A stretch of 64,000 bases of DNA, taken from NCBI GenBank assembly GCA_017936685.1, contig JAGBFA010000007.1, forward strand, positions 62,001 to 126,000, given 5' to 3'. Below the pieces are notes generated by a model. That model ran no database searches, was not told the DNA's origin, and saw nothing but the letters and a program-made list of their open reading frames with translations. Both the position numbers and the translations under genes were made by a program. This document shows positions 1-7,433 of the stretch, piece after piece; positions within the stretch are counted from its first letter, which is position 1, and every line of letters begins with the position of its first letter. The stretch is from Alistipes sp. (lineage in GTDB: Bacteria > Bacteroidota > Bacteroidia > Bacteroidales > Rikenellaceae).

Positions 1-30
1 ATGCGTCGATTCGCGCAATCAGGCTGATCG

Positions 31-897
31 TCATTCGGCAGCGCGGCAGCCGATGCACTCGAACCACGGATTGTGCAGATCGCGTTTGTTGTAGCTGAGT
101 TTGGCCGAATCGGGATAGGCACGTGTCGAGCCGCCGGCCTCCGAGAGGATCAGTTCGCCGGCCGCCGTATCCCACTCGTAGGTATGCGTGGTGCGCACAT
201 AGTAGTCCACCGCGCCCTCGGCCAGCAGACAGAACTTATATGAACTGCCCTGCTCGACCACCTCCAAATCGGCATGCGACAGACGCATATTGTCGATGCG
301 CGCATGCGTCTCGGGAGTCTGGTGCGAGCGCGATACGGCCACACGGAAAACCGTGTGAACGGTCGACGGCAAAGGCAGCCGCGTCAGGGCATCGTGTATC
401 TCTTCGTAACCGTAATCGGCATCGGCATCGGGTGTCACACCGGTCATCACGTATGATCCGGCACCGCGTTCGGCCACATACATCTTCTTATGATAGGGCA
501 CATATATCACCGAGCTGATACACTCGTTATCCTCCATGAGAGCTATGTTGACCGTAAACTCGTTGTTGCCCTTGATGAACTCCACCGTGCCGTCCAGCGG
601 ATCCACCAGCCAGAACAGCTCCCAGTTGCAACGCTCGTCGTATAGCATCTCGCGACCCTCCTCGCTGAGGATAGGTATGCGCGTCTGGCCGAGCGACTTC
701 TTTATCGTGTCGTGCGCCAGCCTGTCGGCTACGGTTATGGGTGTCTTGTCGCTCTTTATGGCGATGTCGTAATCGTCGCGGTTCTTGTATATCTTCATTA
801 TCGCGGCACCGGCCTTCACGGCGGCATTGAAGGCCTGCGGCAACAGATATTCTCGGATCTCCTTATTTATCATCAAACAAGTGGTTTTTAAATTCAT
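31..897 (-). CDS. cysQ: 3'(2'),5'-bisphosphate nucleotidase CysQ
   Basis: An inositol-monophosphatase-fold phosphatase of 288 residues. CysQ enzymes hydrolyse 3'-phosphoadenosine 5'-phosphate to AMP in the cytoplasm. The metal-binding motif WLVDPLDGTVEFI lies around residues 96-108, preceded by the LSEEG motif near residue 78 and followed by a C-terminal WDTAAGELIL block, all in the order expected for the family. The length fits CysQ (about 250-290 aa). An internal ATG at residue 9 (position 873) is an equally plausible start because the first eight residues have no family counterpart. No TAnnTTTG box was found upstream. The gene is monocistronic as far as the window shows; a neighbour beyond position 1 cannot be judged. 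Confidence 0.9.
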   Translation of the reverse strand: MNLKTTCLMINKEIREYLLPQAFNAAVKAGAAIMKIYKNRDDYDIAIKSDKTPITVADRLAHDTIKKSLGQTRIPILSEEGREMLYDERCNWELFWLVDPLDGTVEFIKGNNEFTVNIALMEDNECISSVIYVPYHKKMYVAERGAGSYVMTGVTPDADADYGYEEIHDALTRLPLPSTVHTVFRVAVSRSHQTPETHARIDNMRLSHADLEVVEQGSSYKFCLLAEGAVDYYVRTTHTYEWDTAAGELILSEAGGSTRAYPDSAKLSYNKRDLHNPWFECIGCRAAE

Positions 898-1050
898 CTG
901 ATCTTTTCTATTGTAAAGTTAATAACTTATTTCGACTCTGTGAAATTTTTAACACTAAATTTATACCCCCACGGCAATATATTTCACAAAACCTCTCCGC
1001 AGGTGTGCCGGAGCCTATGTCGCGGCATCGGGCACATTGCCGTGCAACGC

Positions 1051-1929
1051 TCAATCGCGGCAGCGGCGGCAGCGTCCGGCATAGCTCCTGCTCGCCGCCA
1101 CCAGCACGACCGTCGCGGCCGAAGCTGCGCCCAGAGCCATGTCGCCGGCTACCACTCCCACTATGACAAACGCCGCGGCGACAGCCGTTATTATGGCCGC
1201 ATAGTGCACGATCGTGCTCCTTGTGCCCACGATTCGATATCTGTCGACCGCACACCCCCGCCTAAGAGCTATGCGCGAGAGCTTCATATAGCGCATGCCG
1301 GCATAGCCGCCGTGCTCGACGGCCATGTCGCGCGACACGACACGACCGCCCGCCCCTGGGCATTGCAGCATGTCGACCTCACCCGGCTCCCACTCGCCGA
1401 TCTGCATGGCGAGCATGTCGACGGCATCGGCATAGAGATACTCGTCGCGGCCGACCGAGGTCACATAGTCGAACGAGGCGATGTTGACACAGGCATCGAG
1501 AGCATCTTCGTGCGAGGTGAAGCGTTTGTCGATCAGCGTCACGCGCCGCATGGCACCGTGCGGCGTGCGATACATGGCTCTCACGCCCACCACAGGCAGA
1601 TCGTTATGCAGAGGCAGAGCCACCTTCAACAGCCGGTAACGCGATACGATATGGCGCATGCGGGCGGCCGAGCGCGCCGAGTCGAGGCACAGCACCACCT
1701 CGTAGTTGTCGTATTCGGGCGAGACGAGATTCTCGATCTGCGCCATGTTGTCGACATCGCTGCACACAACGCTTATGCCCACATGCCCCACGCCGCCGCA
1801 GCGCATCATCGACGAAGAGGAGATCAGACGCCGGCGGCCGGCATCGCGCCGGCTGCGCCACACTTCGCAAAGAGCCGCAGCAGCCACAGCCGCCAATATC
1901 AAGAGGATAGTTACATGTAAAACAGTCAT
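1051..1929 (-). CDS. Degenerate GT2-like membrane protein
   Basis: Third gene of a coupled cassette; its ATG overlaps the stop of the HEAT-like gene by four bases (ATGA, 1926-1929). The 292-residue product begins with a transmembrane segment (about 4-22), then a domain resembling the nucleotide-binding half of family 2 glycosyltransferases, and ends with two hydrophobic segments (about 235-275). The stretch HEDALDACVNIASFDYVTSV aligns by eye with the usual GGKADALNAGIN...YVVCxDAD region of processive GT2 enzymes, but the DxD aspartates are replaced by GRD. The acceptor domain with its ED and QxxRW motifs is absent. I infer a non-catalytic or highly diverged GT2. A longer reading frame upstream of 1929 is out of frame with the HEAT-like gene and is not real. 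Confidence 0.6.
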   Translation of the reverse strand: MTVLHVTILLILAAVAAAALCEVWRSRRDAGRRRLISSSSMMRCGGVGHVGISVVCSDVDNMAQIENLVSPEYDNYEVVLCLDSARSAARMRHIVSRYRLLKVALPLHNDLPVVGVRAMYRTPHGAMRRVTLIDKRFTSHEDALDACVNIASFDYVTSVGRDEYLYADAVDMLAMQIGEWEPGEVDMLQCPGAGGRVVSRDMAVEHGGYAGMRYMKLSRIALRRGCAVDRYRIVGTRSTIVHYAAIITAVAAAFVIVGVVAGDMALGAASAATVVLVAASRSYAGRCRRCRD

Positions 1930-2867
1930 GCCATAATATATTTGTATGATTCGACAAGCGATTCGACATATTCGCGGTCGCCCTGACCGAGCAGCTCTCC
2001 GATAGTTTCGGTACCGTAGCCGTTGACCACCGCGCACCGGCACAGACGGCGGCATTCGTACCCGTTCATGTCCCGCAGGCGGTCGGCGACCTCGACGAAA
2101 GCGATCTCCGACCCCGTGTCGCACAGGGTCAGCAAGGCCTCGCTGCTCACTACCCGATCGGGATCCGACACGGCCACATCGAGCAGCATGCCGCAAGCCG
2201 TATCGATCGCGAAGTGACGCACCACGGCAATGCCCGTCATTCGCATATTGCGATTCTCGGAGCGCAGCAGATGTCTGTAATCCAGCACCATCGCACCGCG
2301 GTGCAACATGGCGACGATCTGCGCTATCTCCGTCTGCGACAGACGCAGCGGATAGCTCTCCAACAGATACTCCGCCAACGCCGGCGTGCGCGTCATTTCG
2401 GCCATGAGCGTATAGAATCTGATGCTGCGTCCCGACGTGTGCAGCCACCCTGCCGGCCACCCGCAACACGGTATGCGACGGCCGGCAGGCAGACACGCCA
2501 ATGCCAGCAGCCGCTTCGCACGACGATACCCCCTCGTAAAAGGCGAAAGCCTGCCGATGATGCGCTCCGCACCGTAAGCCTGCGTCAGCAGCGACATGGC
2601 GCGGCGGTCGACATTGCAGGTCGACAGATAGAGGTTGAGCATCGTCTCCGAGAGTCTTCGTCGCGGCATATCCGGTATGCGCACCCTGACGCTCTGCATA
2701 GGATCGCCCGTGACCGTGCGCATGATGATGCGCAGAGCCACAGGCTCGCCCACAGCGTGCCAGCGTCGCAGACGTGCCGATCGCAGACGTTCGTACACCG
2801 ACATGGCACCTATCGATGCCGCAAGCACCGATACCGCAATCGTGTATGCCCACACCGCGGAGATCAT
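1926..2867 (-). CDS. Membrane-anchored HEAT-like repeat protein
   Basis: Middle gene of the cassette, 313 residues. The start at 2867 was chosen because its ATG overlaps the TGA of the upstream receiver-like gene (ATGA, 2864-2867), and because a transmembrane segment begins right after it (about residues 3-23). An ATG at 2948 would give 27 extra residues without hydrophobic character and an 85-base overlap. The rest is an alpha-helical protein with short helix pairs such as HLLRSENRNMRMTGIAVVRH and VVSSEALLTLCDTGSEIAFV, typical of HEAT-type scaffolds. The helical-repeat call is by pattern only. Gene order receiver - HEAT - GT2 suggests a membrane complex controlling or supporting a glycosyltransferase; that is inference. 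Confidence 0.6.
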   Translation of the reverse strand: MISAVWAYTIAVSVLAASIGAMSVYERLRSARLRRWHAVGEPVALRIIMRTVTGDPMQSVRVRIPDMPRRRLSETMLNLYLSTCNVDRRAMSLLTQAYGAERIIGRLSPFTRGYRRAKRLLALACLPAGRRIPCCGWPAGWLHTSGRSIRFYTLMAEMTRTPALAEYLLESYPLRLSQTEIAQIVAMLHRGAMVLDYRHLLRSENRNMRMTGIAVVRHFAIDTACGMLLDVAVSDPDRVVSSEALLTLCDTGSEIAFVEVADRLRDMNGYECRRLCRCAVVNGYGTETIGELLGQGDREYVESLVESYKYIMA

Positions 2868-3244
2868 GACTCCGCTATAATGCCGCCAACCACCCGCTCG
2901 CGCACCTTGCGGCGCAGGCGGTGTATGTTGATGGGAAATGTCATGCACTCATCGATGCCGCTGCGCAGCAGCCGTGTGGCGCGCACCTCCGACAGCTGCC
3001 TGAGTATGACGAATACGGGCATGCCGCAGCGATGCAGTCGGCGCACAGCCGCATCGAGCCGCGCATCGATGGCCAGAGTACGGGTCGTGGCGATGATGAC
3101 CAGCGCGAAACGGTCGTTGTCGATCAGCTGCGCCATGCTCGGAGCCGAGGCGGTGCGCACGACCTCGCCCACCAGATCGGCCACGGCCGAGGCGATTATG
3201 TTACCCAGCGCAACATCGGAAGTGAATATCAATATCTTCGACAT
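2864..3244 (-). CDS. Receiver-like protein lacking phosphorylation residues
   Basis: First gene of the cassette, 126 residues, with the length and beta-alpha rhythm of a CheY-type receiver (KILIFTSD at the first strand, FALVIIATTR at the third, PVFVILRQLS at the fourth, CMTFPIN at the fifth). The phosphoacceptor Asp expected after LVII is replaced (AT), and the conserved Lys of the fifth strand (KP) is replaced by Phe-Pro. It therefore looks like a pseudo-receiver that cannot be phosphorylated in the usual way. The start at 3244 gives a canonical first strand; an upstream ATG at 3322 adds 26 unrelated residues. The ATGA junction to the next gene implies translational coupling. Confidence 0.6.
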   Translation of the reverse strand: MSKILIFTSDVALGNIIASAVADLVGEVVRTASAPSMAQLIDNDRFALVIIATTRTLAIDARLDAAVRRLHRCGMPVFVILRQLSEVRATRLLRSGIDECMTFPINIHRLRRKVRERVVGGIIAES

Positions 3245-3348
3245 ATCAGTCTGGCAGAGGATTATCCCCGCCTGCCATCGAAAAGCGTGCCAAACGGGAA
3301 AAACAGAAAAAATTATCGGCAAGATGTTGTTCGTAAAATAAAATTGCG

Positions 3349-3356
3349 TATATTTG
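3349..3356 (+). promoter_or_regulatory. TAnnTTTG promoter of rplU
   Basis: TATATTTG matches the Bacteroidetes -7 box, with a TTG about 20 bases upstream (3327-3329). It lies 27 bases before the rplU start. Confidence 0.7.
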
Positions 3357-3383
3357 CACGCTAAACATTCAATTTTATATTAA

Positions 3384-3695
3384 ATGTACGTAATAGTAGA
3401 GATTGCAGGTCAGCAGTTCAAAGCTGAGAAAGGTCGGAAACTCTATGTTCACCGTCTCCAAGGCGAAGTAGATTCGTCTTTGAGTTTCGATCGTGTCCTG
3501 CTCGTAGACAACGACGGTCAGGTAAAGGTGGGCGCACCTGTTGTAGAAGGCGCCTCGGTAAAGTGTAAGATCTTGAAGCATCTGAAAGACGACAAGGTCT
3601 TGGTGTTCAAGAAGAAGCGTAGAACGGGCTATCAGAAGTGCAACGGTCACCGTCAGTATCTGTCGCAGGTTCTCGTTGAGGAAATTGTTGCGTAA
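3384..3695 (+). CDS. rplU: 50S ribosomal protein L21
   Basis: A 103-residue protein of the 50S subunit, usual length for L21. The N-terminus [17 protein letters not shown] and the C-terminal [15 protein letters not shown] region (basic, 23S rRNA binding) are diagnostic. It is followed after 20 bases by rpmA, the standard rplU-rpmA pair. A clear promoter sits just upstream. Confidence 0.97.
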   Translation: MYVIVEIAGQQFKAEKGRKLYVHRLQGEVDSSLSFDRVLLVDNDGQVKVGAPVVEGASVKCKILKHLKDDKVLVFKKKRRTGYQKCNGHRQYLSQVLVEEIVA

Positions 3696-3715
3696 CCTTT
3701 AAAAAGTAGAGAAAC

Positions 3716-3976
3716 ATGGCACACAAAAAAGGTGTAGGTAGTTCGAAGAACGGCCGTGAGTCGGAGAGCAAACGACTCGGTGTAAAGCTTTTCGGTGGTC
3801 AGTTCGCTAAGGCCGGTAACATCATCGTTCGTCAGCGAGGCACGGTACACAACCCCGGTGAAAACGTCGGCATAGGTAAGGATCACACCCTCTTCGCACT
3901 GGTCGACGGTACGGTCGAGTTCTGCAAGAAGGCATCAGGCAAGTCTTACGTGAGCGTTACTCCGCTGAGCGAGTAA
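3716..3976 (+). CDS. rpmA: 50S ribosomal protein L27
   Basis: An 86-residue L27 that begins [20 protein letters not shown], the standard N-terminus which reaches the peptidyl-transferase centre. There is no extra N-terminal extension of the kind cleaved in Firmicutes. It is cotranscribed with rplU. The stop is followed by a G9 tract and a hairpin terminator. Confidence 0.97.
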   Translation: MAHKKGVGSSKNGRESESKRLGVKLFGGQFAKAGNIIVRQRGTVHNPGENVGIGKDHTLFALVDGTVEFCKKASGKSYVSVTPLSE

Positions 3977-3991
3977 GCCGCTTTACGATGC

Positions 3992-4000
3992 GGGGGGGGG
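3992..4000 (+). repeat. G9 homopolymer tract after rpmA
   Basis: Nine consecutive G residues 16 bases after the rpmA stop and upstream of its terminator. It could be slippage-prone, but nothing is obviously switched by it here. Confidence 0.8.
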
Positions 4001-4024
4001 TAACACTCTCCGCGGAAGAACACT

Positions 4025-4066
4025 CTCCGAACGAGGTATGCAAGTATCGCGTTCGGAGATTTTTTT
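4025..4066 (+). terminator. Terminator of rplU-rpmA
   Basis: A nine-base-pair stem (CTCCGAACG at 4025-4033 with CGTTCGGAG at 4050-4058) followed by ATTTTTTTT. Confidence 0.85.
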
Positions 4067-4122
4067 ATGCCGCATCATCTAAAAAAACAGCGCGCACGGG
4101 TTGATAATTCCGATTTTATTGT

Positions 4123-4130
4123 TACCTTTG
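4123..4130 (+). promoter_or_regulatory. TAnnTTTG promoter of rpmI-rplT
   Basis: TACCTTTG with TTG at 4101-4103, about 19 bases upstream. It lies 35 bases before rpmI. It follows a terminator, so rpmI-rplT is its own unit. Confidence 0.75.
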
Positions 4131-4164
4131 CAGGCTATGTTTAACTAATTTAACTTTTACGAAA

Positions 4165-4359
4165 ATGCCAAAGATGAAAACAAATGCCGCTGCAAAGAAG
4201 CGTTTTTCTTTCACCGGCACAGGAAAGATCAAGCGTAAGCACGCTTATCACAGTCATATCCTGACCAAAAAGACTACAAAACGTAAGCGTAACCTGTGCT
4301 ATTCGGGTATCGTTTCGTCGGCCGACGAGGCCAAGATCAAGAATCTGCTGGTTAAGTAA
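4165..4359 (+). CDS. rpmI: 50S ribosomal protein L35
   Basis: A 64-residue L35, starting [20 protein letters not shown] and rich in Lys and Arg, as expected. In many bacteria infC precedes rpmI-rplT; here infC is absent and the pair has its own promoter, placed next to rplU-rpmA. The stop is 115 bases before rplT. Confidence 0.96.
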   Translation: MPKMKTNAAAKKRFSFTGTGKIKRKHAYHSHILTKKTTKRKRNLCYSGIVSSADEAKIKNLLVK

Positions 4360-4474
4360 TTCCGGCCGACGGATTCCGCTGATCGCCTATTTATTTTATT
4401 AACACGGAGTGACATAGCCCCAAAGAGCATGAGAGAATCATGCCGCTATCAGCTCTATCAAAAACTTATTGTTT

Positions 4475-4819
4475 ATGCCACGTTCAGTTAACGCTGTTGC
4501 GTCACGCGCAAGAAGAAAAAAGGTTTTGAAGCTTGCCAAGGGTAACTTTGGTTCAAGGGGAAACGTATGGACAGTTGCGAAAAACACTGTCGAGAAAGGT
4601 TTGCAGTTTGCGTATGCACACCGCAGAGAGAAGAAGAGAAATTATCGTTCGCTGTGGATCACGCGTATCAACGCCGCAGTCCGCATGCACGGTATGACCT
4701 ATTCTGAGTTTATAGGCAAACTCAACGCCAAGGGCATCGCTCTGAACCGCAAGGTTCTGGCCGACCTGGCACTGAATGAGCCTAAGGCATTCGAAGCAAT
4801 CGTTAAAGCAGTTAAATAG
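4475..4819 (+). CDS. rplT: 50S ribosomal protein L20
   Basis: A 114-residue L20 with the usual N-terminus [19 protein letters not shown] and the conserved block [18 protein letters not shown] (allowing EKK before it) in the middle. The ATG at 4475 is used; a TTG two codons upstream would only add Met-Phe. L20 is an early assembly protein and in many bacteria represses its own operon through rpmI-rplT leader RNA; the 115-base gap could hold such a structure, but I did not resolve one. Confidence 0.96.
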   Translation: MPRSVNAVASRARRKKVLKLAKGNFGSRGNVWTVAKNTVEKGLQFAYAHRREKKRNYRSLWITRINAAVRMHGMTYSEFIGKLNAKGIALNRKVLADLALNEPKAFEAIVKAVK

Positions 4820-4848
4820 CCAGTCGGCACCTCTGTGCCAGACAAGCG

Positions 4849-4881
4849 CAGCCCGTTCCTTTCGGAACGGGCTGTTTTTTT
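4849..4881 (+). terminator. Terminator of rplT
   Basis: An 11-base-pair stem (CAGCCCGTTCC / GGAACGGGCTG) with a four-base loop and a run of seven T. Confidence 0.92.
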
Positions 4882-4975
4882 CTTTGCGGACATCTCGACT
4901 GCGGCGCATACCGCAGCATCGGAACCGTTTGCAGCCCCGATGCCACGCTCCGACCGCAGGCGCGGCACTATGCCG

Positions 4976-5230
4976 TCAGAACAGCTTGCAGATCAGCCAC
5001 ACGGCAACCGCCACGACAGCCGCACCGCACAGCAGCTTCAAGGCCATCGACCGGCAGCCGCCGCGCATGCGTATGCCGCAATAGGGACAATACTTCATAC
5101 TCACGGGTACGGGCAGCCCGCACTCGGGACAGATGACGGTCTTCTCGCCGGGCTTGGCCAGACGCAGCGGATCATACTCCTCTGCCGCCGTGCGACGCTC
5201 GTCGCGCTCTTGGTTTGCATCGTTCTGCAT
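4976..5230 (-). CDS. Small zinc-ribbon membrane protein
   Basis: An 84-residue protein with a C-x2-C ... C-x2-C zinc ribbon (CPECGLPVPVSMKYCPYCG, about residues 34-52) and one C-terminal transmembrane segment (LLCGAAVVAVAVWLICKLF) that runs to the end. It resembles tail-anchored zinc-ribbon proteins of unknown role. The start at 5230 follows a TATATTTG box by about 33 bases; upstream ATGs at 5248 and 5305 would lie within or before the promoter. The gene converges on rplT. Confidence 0.6.
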   Translation of the reverse strand: MQNDANQERDERRTAAEEYDPLRLAKPGEKTVICPECGLPVPVSMKYCPYCGIRMRGGCRSMALKLLCGAAVVAVAVWLICKLF

Positions 5231-5262
5231 AAGTCTGTATTTTATCATTGAGTAAATATATG

Positions 5263-5270
5263 CAAATATA
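5263..5270 (-). promoter_or_regulatory. TAnnTTTG promoter of zinc-ribbon gene
   Basis: TATATTTG on the minus strand, 33 bases before the start at 5230. Confidence 0.6.
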
Positions 5271-5318
5271 CATCTTTTCGGTTTATCGCCCGCCGATCGG
5301 AACAAAAGAATCGGGAAA

Positions 5319-5423
5319 GATTCTCACGTCGCGATTTTCAATCGCTCCTCAGAATGACAATTCAAACGGTTTTATATTCCACAACCAGATTCTTCACTCC
5401 ACTACGTTTCGTTCAGAATGACA
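5319..5423 (-). repeat. Two covarying hairpin repeats
   Basis: Copies at 5319-5359 and 5388-5423. Read on the minus strand each begins GTCATTCTGA and ends AGAATCT. The outer stem is ATTCT/AGAAT, and the first copy has an inner stem GCGATT/AATCGC. They are members of the dispersed hairpin family described in the findings. Apart from these and the two elements below, 5231-5708 holds no gene I can support. Confidence 0.8.
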
Positions 5424-5460
5424 AAATAGTGGAAATAGCCTCCTAAGCACCTCTACCCCA

Positions 5461-5581
5461 TTTTTCGTCAAAAATGCTATTATACAACGCAACGCAGGAA
5501 CGAGGCGATGGGACATACTAAACGTATTTCCCATTGCCGAGTGACAAGGCGCGGAAGTAGAATAGTATTTTTCACGGAAAA
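5461..5581 (+). repeat. TTTTTCGT element, copy 1 (121 bp)
   Basis: Starts TTTTTCGTCAAAA, ends TTTTCACGGAAAA. The central hairpin is ATGGGAcATAC/GTATtTCCCAT, which differs from the other copies by paired changes. Plus orientation. Confidence 0.8.
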
Positions 5582-5603
5582 CCGACAAAGAACCACAACC
5601 GCA

Positions 5604-5725
5604 TTTTTCGTCAAAAGTGATATTATGCAACGCTACGACAGAGCGAGACGATGGGCTGTACTGAGGTGTACTGCCCATTGTCGAGCGACAAGTAGCGGAC
5701 GCAGAATGTTACTTTTCACGAAAAA
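5604..5725 (+). repeat. TTTTTCGT element, copy 2 (122 bp)
   Basis: Starts TTTTTCGTCAAAA, ends TTTTCACGAAAAA, with central hairpin ATGGGCtGTAC/GTACtGCCCAT. Its right end overlaps the 3' end of the GntR gene and supplies the last residues (LFREK) and the stop codon of that protein. Confidence 0.85.
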
Positions 5726-6065
5726 GCATGGTAAACTCGTCAAGAGTAACATTTAATAATCGCATGCGCCGAATGGTGGCGGGCAGCTCCTCGGTCAGGA
5801 ACTCGCGCCGCTCGATTTCGAGGATATGCGACTTGGCACCTTCGGCCACGAAGAAGCCTATGCCGCGACGGTTGTATATGATATTGTCGGACTCCAAACG
5901 CTCGTAGCTGCGCATGACGGTATTGGGATTGACACCGACATCGGCTGCCAACTCACGGACAGAGACTATGCGGCTCTGCTCGGTCCACTCGCCCGACAGG
6001 ATCCGCGTGCAGACCAGATCGTAGATCTGACGCCAAATAGGTTTTCCTTCGCTGAACTCCATCAT
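5709..6065 (-). CDS. GntR family (YtrA-type) transcriptional regulator
   Basis: A 118-residue regulator with an N-terminal winged helix of GntR type: PIWRQIYDLVCTRILSGEW, then VSVRELAADVGVNPNTVMRS as the recognition helix. It has only a short C-terminal tail, as in YtrA-like repressors that control ABC transporter operons. It is the last gene of the operon and starts three bases after the upstream permease, so it probably autoregulates the transporter. The final residues and stop are encoded by the end of a TTTTTCGT element, so the native C-terminus may have been replaced. Two adjacent ATGs (6065 and 6062) could serve as start. Confidence 0.88.
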   Translation of the reverse strand: MMEFSEGKPIWRQIYDLVCTRILSGEWTEQSRIVSVRELAADVGVNPNTVMRSYERLESDNIIYNRRGIGFFVAEGAKSHILEIERREFLTEELPATIRRMRLLNVTLDEFTMLFREK

Positions 6066-6068
6066 AGT

Positions 6069-6725
6069 CTACCAGTTGATCTGTTTACGTCCGAGCAGAA
6101 TAAACGAGCCTATCCAGAACAGCGGTGCCAGCACCAGATTGCCATACAGCTTCATATCGATGACCGAAAGCATGTCGTCACCGGCCATGCGCACCATTGC
6201 ATATTGACCTACGATCGATATGAAAAAGGCTGCGATATATGTCACTATCAGTCGGCGGCGAGCCACGGCGTTGATAAGCATGGCCGCAGCATGCGTGCCG
6301 CAAATACCTGCCCAGAAACTATCGTCCGACCGGAACAGCCGCGACACATCGAGCGCGGGCGGATACATTGCATCTATGACAGCCATCGACAACTGCTCCG
6401 CCGCAAAGAAACATAGCGCGAAGATGAGCGTCGTATTGAGAAAGATGAAGGCGTAACGCTCCGTGACGGACACGGGCAGCGTGTTGCTGACAATGGCACT
6501 CTTGCGATCGCGCAGCTCGTTCATCGATATGTGCATCACGACGAACACATCGACGATAAGCACCGTGACGGTCATGGCATGCGCCACCTCGCTCCGGCGT
6601 GTCAACAGGCCGAAGAGTATGGGCACGGCAATCGATACGCCATACATGACGATATATTTTCTTATATTCTCCGTGTAGTGCTTCACAAAAAGAGCACCCA
6701 ACATATTCAATCTGAATCGATACAT
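6069..6725 (-). CDS. ABC transporter permease-like membrane protein
   Basis: A 218-residue integral membrane protein with about six hydrophobic segments. It is a paralogue of the next gene upstream: both have a KHY..(H/N)(L/I)R.Y motif near residue 15, (M/T)NELR near residue 68 and an NTLPVS motif (SNTLPVSVTERYAF here, VNTLPVSTAERMTF there), and both end RRQI(N/K)W-like. This pattern fits small ABC-2 type permeases of YtrA-regulated transporters. The cargo cannot be read from the sequence. It is spaced four bases from the upstream permease and three from the regulator. Confidence 0.75.
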   Translation of the reverse strand: MYRFRLNMLGALFVKHYTENIRKYIVMYGVSIAVPILFGLLTRRSEVAHAMTVTVLIVDVFVVMHISMNELRDRKSAIVSNTLPVSVTERYAFIFLNTTLIFALCFFAAEQLSMAVIDAMYPPALDVSRLFRSDDSFWAGICGTHAAAMLINAVARRRLIVTYIAAFFISIVGQYAMVRMAGDDMLSVIDMKLYGNLVLAPLFWIGSFILLGRKQINW

Positions 6726-6729
6726 ACGT

Positions 6730-7425
6730 TTACCACTTTATCTGGCGACGGCGCAGCACTACATAGGCCGCCGCATACAAAACCACAGGAACCAAACAAT
6801 AGATCGTCTTTGCGATCCACTCGTAACACTCGCGCCACTCCACGTGCCACTCCATGCGAATCATCGCATCGGACAATCCCCAAATGAGCAGAACCATCAC
6901 GGCGAAAGCCACGATATAACTCTCGATCAAGCGTTTGCGTGCGAACGCATTGATCATCACGCTGCCCGACGATATGATCCACACAAACACCTGCAACTCC
7001 CAGCGTCCGTAGAGTCCATGCCACATCTCGGCCGAACACTCTCCGGCATTGCCCGCGACAAACGGCATCGCCATCGCGACAGAGAGCGAGACGAAACCTG
7101 TCGCAGCCGCCAGCAGACTGTATATGACGCTCGTGTTCAGCACGATGAATGTCATGCGCTCGGCCGTCGACACGGGCAGCGTATTGACCAGTATCTTCGT
7201 ACCATTCCCGCGCAGTTCGTTCATCGTCACGGGAGCTATGGCGAATGCCCCGACGATGAACATGAACGTGCCCATATCCGCCACCAGTTCAATGTCTTTT
7301 GTCAGCATGGCGAACATGACGGGAATAAATGCCATCAGAGCGTAGAACATCACATATCGACGCAAGTGGTCGGCATAGTGTTTGGCTGTCAGCCGCCCTA
7401 CGCGTATAAGAGAGTACCCACCCAT
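6730..7425 (-). CDS. ABC transporter permease-like membrane protein
   Basis: A 231-residue membrane protein with about six hydrophobic segments, paralogous to the downstream permease (shared MNELRGNGTKILVNTLPVS block). Two half-size permeases with one ATPase suggest a heterodimeric ABC-2 transporter. It starts eight bases after the ATPase stop. The substrate is unknown; YtrA-type systems often respond to antimicrobials or cell-wall stress, which is only an analogy here. Confidence 0.75.
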   Translation of the reverse strand: MGGYSLIRVGRLTAKHYADHLRRYVMFYALMAFIPVMFAMLTKDIELVADMGTFMFIVGAFAIAPVTMNELRGNGTKILVNTLPVSTAERMTFIVLNTSVIYSLLAAATGFVSLSVAMAMPFVAGNAGECSAEMWHGLYGRWELQVFVWIISSGSVMINAFARKRLIESYIVAFAVMVLLIWGLSDAMIRMEWHVEWRECYEWIAKTIYCLVPVVLYAAAYVVLRRRQIKW

Positions 7426-7433
7426 ACGCCGCT

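Noticed and set aside
1051..2853. A single 600-codon frame across the HEAT-like and GT2-like genes
   Set aside because: Upstream of 1929 this frame is Cys/His/Arg-rich and out of frame with the clearly protein-like HEAT gene; only the part from 1929 down is coding.
3256..3300. A sigma-54 promoter (TGGCACG) before the receiver-like gene on the minus strand
   Set aside because: The -24 half matches, but there is no GC at the -12 spacing.
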